Notes under the pieces: generated by a model
What the model saw: only the letters and a program-made list of their open reading frames with translations
Told to the model about the DNA's origin: nothing
The model's database searches: none
Program-made: the position numbers and the translations under genes
Shown: piece after piece, positions 59,023 to 64,000 of the stretch
Position numbering within the stretch: the first letter of the stretch is position 1
Layout: each line of letters starts with the position of its first letter
Assembly (NCBI GenBank): GCA_026984795.1
Contig: JALSRK010000052.1
Location: forward strand, 62,001-126,000
Length of the DNA: 64,000 nt
Origin: Solibacteraceae bacterium
Lineage (GTDB): Bacteria; Acidobacteriota; Terriglobia; Bryobacterales; Bryobacteraceae
Direction of reading: 5' to 3'

Positions 59023-60147
59023 TCAATGAGCCGCCTTCTGTTCGCGCTGCTGCGCTTCCAACTCCCGCTTTCGCTTCTCAGCGGTGAGTTTCATGATCAG
59101 ATCCCGTTCGCGCTTGCCGTCCTCTTTGCGTCCCAGCCGGTAGTAGACGGTGGCGAGCTGGGCGTGGGCCTCGATGAAGCCGGGCGCATCCTTGACGACC
59201 GACTCGAGGCGTTCGCGGGCCTGCTCGAAGTTGCCGAAGGCGACATCCAAGCTGGCCATCTGGTAACGGGCGGTGACGGAGGCGGGCCGGAGTTGAAGGG
59301 CGCGGCGGATGTAGACGGCGGCTTCGTCGAGTTTGTGGTCGACACGCAGCAGCGCGCCCAGGCTGAGGTTGGCGTCGAAGTCGTTCGGGTCGAGAGCGAG
59401 CTGGCGGCGGAAAGCCTTCTTGGCGGCTTCGGCGTCGTCGTTCTCCATCTTGGCCCGGCCGTAGAGGGACCAGACGCCGGGAAGCTTCGGGTTGAGCTCT
59501 GCGGCCTTCTTGAGCGTCAGCTCCGCGGCCTGGTAGTCGCCGGCCTCGAGCTGCGCGGCGCCGATGAGCATGTTCAGCTCGGCGGTGTCGCCCTGGCGCA
59601 TAAAACGCTCGATGATCCGCTGTCCGGCCTCGACACGGCCGTCACGGATCAAAGCGGTGCCGAGCAAGTAGGCGACGGTGCGATCCTCGGGATCCTTGGC
59701 CGCGGCGGGCTGCAGGAGGCCAATCACCTTACTGTTTTCGCCGAGGCGGAGGTAGGTATCGGCGAGCAGGTAGAGGGCCTGCTTGTTGGCGGGATCCCGG
59801 GAGTGGACTTCGGCGAGCTCGCGGGCGGCGCTCTGAAGGTCCATTCGCTTGTAGTAGGCCAGCGCGAGGTTGAGGCGGACGGCGGTATTGCCGGGAGCCA
59901 GGTCCAGCGCCTTACGGTACTGCTGAATCCCCTCGTCGAAACGTCCGAGTCTGACGAGGGCCGCTCCCAAGTTCGAGCGTGCGGGGACGAAGTCCGGCCG
60001 GAGATCGAGAAACTCTTTGTACTTCTGAACAGCGGCCTCCAGCCGGCCTTCTTTGTGAAGACGGATGGCTTCGGCATAGATCGGGGCGGGATTTGGGAGT
60101 TGGCCCAGGAGGCCGGCGAGACCCACGACCGCAACAGCGGGCAGCAT
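59023..60147 (-). CDS. secreted tetratricopeptide repeat protein
   Basis: This 374-residue protein has a signal peptide (MLPAVAVVGLAGLLGQLP) and about nine TPR units between residues 20 and 350 (for example YAEAIRLHKEGRLEAAVQKY, AALVRLGRFDEGIQQYRKAL, SLGALLRVDHKLDEAAVYI). The basic C-terminal coil is KRKRELEAQQREQKAAH. It likely acts as a periplasmic scaffold. It is the first gene of the operon that continues with the VWFA-type and CRTAC proteins, a combination seen in other acidobacteria. Confidence 0.92.
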   Translation of the reverse strand: MLPAVAVVGLAGLLGQLPNPAPIYAEAIRLHKEGRLEAAVQKYKEFLDLRPDFVPARSNLGAALVRLGRFDEGIQQYRKALDLAPGNTAVRLNLALAYYKRMDLQSAARELAEVHSRDPANKQALYLLADTYLRLGENSKVIGLLQPAAAKDPEDRTVAYLLGTALIRDGRVEAGQRIIERFMRQGDTAELNMLIGAAQLEAGDYQAAELTLKKAAELNPKLPGVWSLYGRAKMENDDAEAAKKAFRRQLALDPNDFDANLSLGALLRVDHKLDEAAVYIRRALQLRPASVTARYQMASLDVAFGNFEQARERLESVVKDAPGFIEAHAQLATVYYRLGRKEDGKRERDLIMKLTAEKRKRELEAQQREQKAAH

Positions 60148-60308
60148 CCTTTTCCAGCATACTACAGCGCCGGGCGAGAGGCCCTCGGGCGGAGGTCTAT
60201 ACCCATCAGATACTCCTATAAGAGATTGACTGCAAGAAGCTTAATCACCTGAATACCCCAGAGCCCTTTTCTCAGGCGGCGGGGCGTGTTAACCTGAACT
60301 TCAGTCCG

Positions 60309-62447
60309 ATGGACGCGGCGAAATCAGTTCGAGTGGTTCGGTTCGGAGTGTTCGAGGTGGATTTCGGCAGCCGGGAACTGCGCAAGGGCGGAATTCGGAT
60401 CCGGCTGCAGGACCAGCCCTTCGAGGTGCTCGAGGCGCTACTGGAGAAGCCGGGTGAAGTGGTAACGCGCGAGGAGTTGATCGGGCGGATCTGGGGCGCG
60501 GAGCCTCCGGCGGACGTGAACGCGAGCTTGAACAAAGCAGTCAATAAGCTCCGAAACGCGCTGGGAGATTCGACCGACAGCCCTCGGTTTGTCGAGACTC
60601 TGGTGAAACGGGGATACCGTTTCCTGGCGCCGGTGGAGGTGGTTGAGACCTCGCCGCGGATCCCGGAGCCGGCGCCGGCGGTAGAGAAGGAAGCACCTTT
60701 AGCGATTGAAGAAGCTCGCCGGAGACCGAAGCGGCGACAATGGATGGTTGTGGCGGCAGTGCTGGCGGCGACGGCGGTCGCGCTGTCCGGCTGGTGGGTG
60801 ATGCGGCCCTCGGCGCCATCGGTGCTGCGGTATCGCCAGTTGACCTCGGACGGGCTCGAAAAAGCCGGCCGGGTGGTCTGCCGGGGGGACCGGGTTTACT
60901 TCTCGGAGTTCTACGGCGGCCGGCTGACCATTGCCTGGGCACCGGTGGAAGGGGGGCGGACACGGCATGTGGCGTCCGACTCACACCCCCCGGAAAACGT
61001 ATTTTTGCTGGACGTCTCGACGGACGGCGGCCGTGTGCTGGCCAAGACCACGGCGGGGCCGGGGGCGGAGCTTGCCAGCGGGCCATTGTGGGTGATCACG
61101 GTCGCCGGCGGCCCCCCGAGGCGGCTCGGGGAAGCGATGGTTACGGACGCGCGGTGGTCGCCGGACGGCCGGCGGCTGGCCTTGCTGACAGGGGATGGGC
61201 TCTATGTTGCGGACAGTGACGGGGGCAACGCACGGCGGGTGGTGACCAAGCCGGGACTGAATTACGGGTTGGCCTGGTCGCCCGACGGCGCCCGGTTGCG
61301 GTTTGTCTCCCAACTCTCCCGAGTGGGTCATCCCACCCTGTGGGAGACCACTGCTGAAGGAGCCAAGCTGCACCCGGTGCTTCCTGAGTGGGGGCGGGAG
61401 CAAGGAGAAGGGAGCTGGACGCCCGATGGACGCTATTTCATCTTCCAGTCCCCCCCGGACTCCACCTTGTGGGCGCTGCGGGAAGAAAGCGGTGCCTTCG
61501 GCGCGAACACCGCAGAACCGCGTCCGCTGACGACGGGCGCTATCCGCTTCAACGCTCCGACGGCGGATCCGGCGGGCAAGGTGCTGTGTGCGATTGGAGG
61601 GGTGCGGCGGGGCGAACTGTATCGCTGGAATCTCCAGACGAAGCGATTCGAGAGATTCCTGCCGGGGCTTTCGGCGGACCAATTGGACTTCAGCCGGGAC
61701 GGCAAGCGCATCACCTACGTGACTTATCCCGAGGGAGATCTTTGGTGCAGCCGGGTTGACGGAATGGAGCGGCTCCAGCTCACCTTCAGTCCGATGCAAA
61801 CCTACCTGCCACGTTTCTCGCCCGACGGAGAACAGATCGCGTTCATGGGGCGGACACCGGGCCAGAAGTGGAAGATTTACATCGTGGCTTCGACGGGAGG
61901 CACTCCGGTGGAACTGCTGCCGGGCAAAGGCCCGGAAGCGGATCCGAACTGGTCGCCGGACGGCACTCGGATCGTGTACGCCCCGTTCCCGTGGGACGTA
62001 CCGGCCGAGGAAACCGGCATTCGGATCTTTGATTTCGCAACGCAACGGTCGACGCTGTTGCCGGATTCCGAGGGGCTCTTCTCTCCGCGCTGGTCGCCCA
62101 ACGGCCGGTACATTGCGGCGCTCCGCTCGCCAGCGCCGGGACTCATGCTTTACGACATACGCCGACGGTCGTGGCGCAAGCTGAGCGACTGGATGGTGGG
62201 GTTTCCGGCCTGGTCGAGCGACGGGACGTCCTTGTTTGTATACTCCGGCACGCAGCAGGTGCCCGTGGGCATCTACCGCGTGCCGATCAGTGGCGGGCCG
62301 CCGGAGGTGGTGGCGCCGCTGGCGGGGATCCCAGTGCTGGGGATCGGGGGGCCTTACGGGTTCTCGCTGGGGCCTGGCGATGAACCGATCGTGCTCCGGG
62401 ACGCCGGTCTCCACGAGGTCTACGGGCTTCAAGTGAAGCTGCCCTAG
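60309..62447 (+). CDS. winged-helix (OmpR/CadC-type) regulator with TM segment and PD40/TolB propeller
   Basis: This 712-residue one-component regulator has an N-terminal OmpR/PhoB winged helix (about 8-112: LRKGGIRIRLQDQPFEVLEA, VVTREELIGRIWG, FVETLVKRGYRFLAPV). A TM helix lies at about 142-166 (WMVVAAVLAATAVALSGWWV). A periplasmic six-bladed PD40/TolB propeller follows at about 180-700 (SPDGRRLALLTGDGLYVADS, FSRDGKRITYVTYPEGDLW, FSPDGEQIAFMGRTPGQKW). Acidobacterial genomes carry many such proteins. It is upstream of the Oar-like gene and may regulate it. Confidence 0.93.
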   Translation: MDAAKSVRVVRFGVFEVDFGSRELRKGGIRIRLQDQPFEVLEALLEKPGEVVTREELIGRIWGAEPPADVNASLNKAVNKLRNALGDSTDSPRFVETLVKRGYRFLAPVEVVETSPRIPEPAPAVEKEAPLAIEEARRRPKRRQWMVVAAVLAATAVALSGWWVMRPSAPSVLRYRQLTSDGLEKAGRVVCRGDRVYFSEFYGGRLTIAWAPVEGGRTRHVASDSHPPENVFLLDVSTDGGRVLAKTTAGPGAELASGPLWVITVAGGPPRRLGEAMVTDARWSPDGRRLALLTGDGLYVADSDGGNARRVVTKPGLNYGLAWSPDGARLRFVSQLSRVGHPTLWETTAEGAKLHPVLPEWGREQGEGSWTPDGRYFIFQSPPDSTLWALREESGAFGANTAEPRPLTTGAIRFNAPTADPAGKVLCAIGGVRRGELYRWNLQTKRFERFLPGLSADQLDFSRDGKRITYVTYPEGDLWCSRVDGMERLQLTFSPMQTYLPRFSPDGEQIAFMGRTPGQKWKIYIVASTGGTPVELLPGKGPEADPNWSPDGTRIVYAPFPWDVPAEETGIRIFDFATQRSTLLPDSEGLFSPRWSPNGRYIAALRSPAPGLMLYDIRRRSWRKLSDWMVGFPAWSSDGTSLFVYSGTQQVPVGIYRVPISGGPPEVVAPLAGIPVLGIGGPYGFSLGPGDEPIVLRDAGLHEVYGLQVKLP

Positions 62448-62495
62448 ATCTTCCGGCCGGGTAGAAAGATTCCCGAGACATACTCTCTTAACACA

Positions 62496-62517
62496 TTGAT
62501 AATAAAGATCTTATCAA
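62496..62517. repeat. 7-bp inverted repeat upstream of the Oar-like gene promoter
   Basis: TTGATAA (62496-62502) and TTATCAA (62511-62517) are perfectly complementary across an 8-nt spacer in an AT-rich patch. The site lies about 30 nt upstream of the -35 element and could be an operator or activator site. Confidence 0.4.
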
Positions 62518-62546
62518 GAAACATATCCAGGGGCTGAAATTTCCTA

Positions 62547-62576
62547 TTGACAGCCCAGGCGTTTCGGCCCTAGAAT
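62547..62576 (+). promoter_or_regulatory. sigma-70 promoter of the Oar-like gene
   Basis: TTGACA (62547-62552, exact) and TAGAAT (62571-62576) are separated by 18 nt. The predicted leader is about 45 nt and contains the AAGGGG ribosome site. Confidence 0.7.
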
Positions 62577-62627
62577 AAATCGTCGTTCTCGGTGCGTTCG
62601 ATCTGACACGAGAAGGGGTAACAAGTT

Positions 62628-64000
62628 ATGAGCATAGTACTCAGGTATCGTTGGGGGACCCTGATGCTTGCGGGGCTCCTCATGATTTTCTGCCTGGCGC
62701 CGGCGGCGGCACAGCAAATCACCGGTTCGTTAACGGGTGTAGTAGCCGACTCGACCGGAGCTGTCATTCCCGGCGCCTCAGTGGTAATGACCAACGAACT
62801 TTCCGGGGACACCCGGAGAACCGAAACGAACTCTGACGGCTATTTCTCGATCACCGGCGTGATGCCGGGCACGTACACAGTCACGATCGAGGCGCAAGGT
62901 TTCACGACGTACAAGGTGGAGGGCCTGGAGTTCACCTCGGGAGACAAACGGACGCTGGGGCAGGTGACTCTCGATGTCGCACCAGCGACCGAGCAAGTGA
63001 CGGTGACGGCGGCGGTTGAGGAGCTGACGCCGGTGGACTCGGGCGAGAAGTCGATCGTACTGACCACCCAGCAGTTCGAGGACGTGGCGATCGTCGGCCG
63101 GAGCGCCGCGGAGTACATCAAGATTCTTCCCGGGATGGTGCCGATTTCCTCGGGCATCGAGAACCGCCCGGGCTTCAACGGCGAGAACATCGGCATCAAC
63201 GGCAACGGCGACGGTGGCAAGCAGAGCGCCATTGGGAACTTCTCGGCCAACGGGACCCGGGAGAACGCTCTGGACATCACCGCCGACGGAGCGCAGGTCT
63301 CGGACCCGGGATGCAACTGCGCGAACCCGGTGAATCCGAACCCGGAGATGATCTCCGAGCTGAAGGTCCTGCAGTCGAACTATTCGGCCGAGTACGCGAA
63401 AGGGCCGGTAGTGATCAATACGATCACCAAAGCCGGAGGCAAGGACTTCCACGGGGCGGCGTATTTTTACGCCCGTCACTTTGCGTTGAACTCGAACGAC
63501 GCGCTGAACAACGCCAACGCACAAAAGCGCCCCAGGAACAAGTACTTCTTCCCGGGCGGCAACCTGGGCGGACCGGTGCTGTTGCCGGGGACGAACTTCA
63601 ACCGCAACCGGGACAAGATGTTCTTCTTTGCCGGGTATGAGTATTTCCGTCAGCGGATTGACACGGGCCTGTTGCGCTCGGTGGTGCCGACGGCGGCAAT
63701 GAAGCGGGGCGACTTCAGCGACGTGGGCTATCTGGCGTCTCTGGCCGCGGCGGCCCCCGGGGCATCGAATCCGATCGACGGCATGTTCCCCGGCGGCATC
63801 ATTCCTCCGAGCCAGATCGATCCAGGCATGGAAGCAATCCTGAAGCTGGTGCCGGAGCCGAACGTGGATCCGGCCGGAATCGGCGCCGGCTTCAACTGGG
63901 TGAAGGTGTTGGAGCTGGACCAGAACATGCACCAGTTCGTGACGCGGGTGGACTACTCGATCTCGGACTACACGAAGCTATTCGTGCGCTACAACCTGCA
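62628..64000 (+). CDS. Oar-like TonB-dependent outer-membrane protein, N-terminal part
   Basis: The frame is open from the ATG at 62628 to the window end (457 codons plus two bases). It begins with a signal peptide (MSIVLRYRWGTLMLAGLLMI), then a carboxypeptidase regulatory-like domain at about 28-125 (ITGSLTGVVADSTGAVIPGA, GYFSITGVMPGTYTVTIEA). The TonB plug region follows at about 130-260 (VTAAVEELTPVDSGEKSIVL, NALDITADGAQVSDPG) and then the start of the barrel (YFYARHFALNSNDALNN, GGNLGGPVLLPG, MFFFAGYEYFRQ). Such proteins usually reach about 1,000-1,200 residues, so more than half is missing. The substrate is unknown. AAGGGG lies 9 nt upstream of the ATG. Confidence 0.93.
   Translation, partial: MSIVLRYRWGTLMLAGLLMIFCLAPAAAQQITGSLTGVVADSTGAVIPGASVVMTNELSGDTRRTETNSDGYFSITGVMPGTYTVTIEAQGFTTYKVEGLEFTSGDKRTLGQVTLDVAPATEQVTVTAAVEELTPVDSGEKSIVLTTQQFEDVAIVGRSAAEYIKILPGMVPISSGIENRPGFNGENIGINGNGDGGKQSAIGNFSANGTRENALDITADGAQVSDPGCNCANPVNPNPEMISELKVLQSNYSAEYAKGPVVINTITKAGGKDFHGAAYFYARHFALNSNDALNNANAQKRPRNKYFFPGGNLGGPVLLPGTNFNRNRDKMFFFAGYEYFRQRIDTGLLRSVVPTAAMKRGDFSDVGYLASLAAAAPGASNPIDGMFPGGIIPPSQIDPGMEAILKLVPEPNVDPAGIGAGFNWVKVLELDQNMHQFVTRVDYSISDYTKLFVRYNL

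Noticed and set aside
1-64000. tRNA, rRNA, CRISPR arrays, transposons, prophage or defence islands
   Set aside because: Intergenic gaps were read on both strands; no cloverleaf, regularly spaced repeat, transposase or phage protein was found.

Overview
This window looks like chromosomal DNA from a high-GC acidobacterium, probably of the Solibacteres/Bryobacterales type. That placement is inferred from family content and is not based on a marker gene. Pointers are several twin-arginine (Tat) leader Gfo/Idh/MocA proteins, a TPR / VWFA-type / CRTAC (ASPIC-UnbV) operon, a winged-helix plus PD40 propeller regulator, an Oar-like carboxypeptidase-regulatory TonB protein, a PEP-CTERM protein, hopanoid genes and a selenocysteine-containing SelD. 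I saw no rRNA, tRNA, CRISPR array, phage gene or insertion sequence. Genes are tightly packed, with many 4-nt ATGA stop/start overlaps.

Layout. 1-9.2 kb: a truncated DMT exporter, a DeoR regulator, and a minus-strand operon agaS-like -> PfkB kinase -> amidohydrolase -> YjbQ. Upstream of it lie two GH109-type oxidoreductases and a Tat-lipoprotein amidohydrolase. Together these suggest use of N-acetylgalactosamine-type sugars. 9.4-15.2 kb: a bicupin protein, a small sigma-region-4-like protein, and a coupled hopanoid operon hpnJ - two small EamA/SMR-like membrane proteins - hpnI, then a LolA-like protein. 15.4-22.9 kb: a FlK-like thioesterase, L-rhamnose isomerase (all four metal ligands at the correct spacing), a cupin, a membrane phosphodiesterase, a TIM-barrel isomerase and a YncE/alkaline-phosphatase fusion. 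23-33 kb: an IclR regulator facing an eight-gene minus-strand catabolic operon behind a recognisable sigma-70 promoter.

33-38.6 kb: a secreted FG-GAP protein, a Tat-exported PHP-type metallohydrolase and glucose-6-phosphate isomerase. 38.7-45.9 kb: a redox locus with a 932-residue protein carrying 19 CxxCH heme sites fused to a cytochrome b domain (CbcL-like architecture), a decayed outer-membrane protein gene, a siroheme nitrite/sulfite reductase, a small conserved protein and an acetyltransferase. 45.9-51.5 kb: pyrF, selD (in-frame UGA with a hairpin just downstream), another Tat oxidoreductase, an AGCS symporter and a GT2 glycosyltransferase.

51.5-64 kb: an unrecognised 603-residue protein, a small hypothetical protein, a gene-poor stretch with an orphan PEP-CTERM tail, an intact PEP-CTERM gene with a structured leader, the TPR-VWA-CRTAC operon, the winged-helix/PD40 regulator, and the first 457 codons of an Oar-like outer-membrane protein behind a strong promoter.

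The observations most worth follow-up are the duplicated 19-heme/cytochrome b fusion, the Sec-containing SelD with a candidate SECIS, the hopanoid operon with an embedded SMR-like pair, and the duplicated PEP-CTERM tail.
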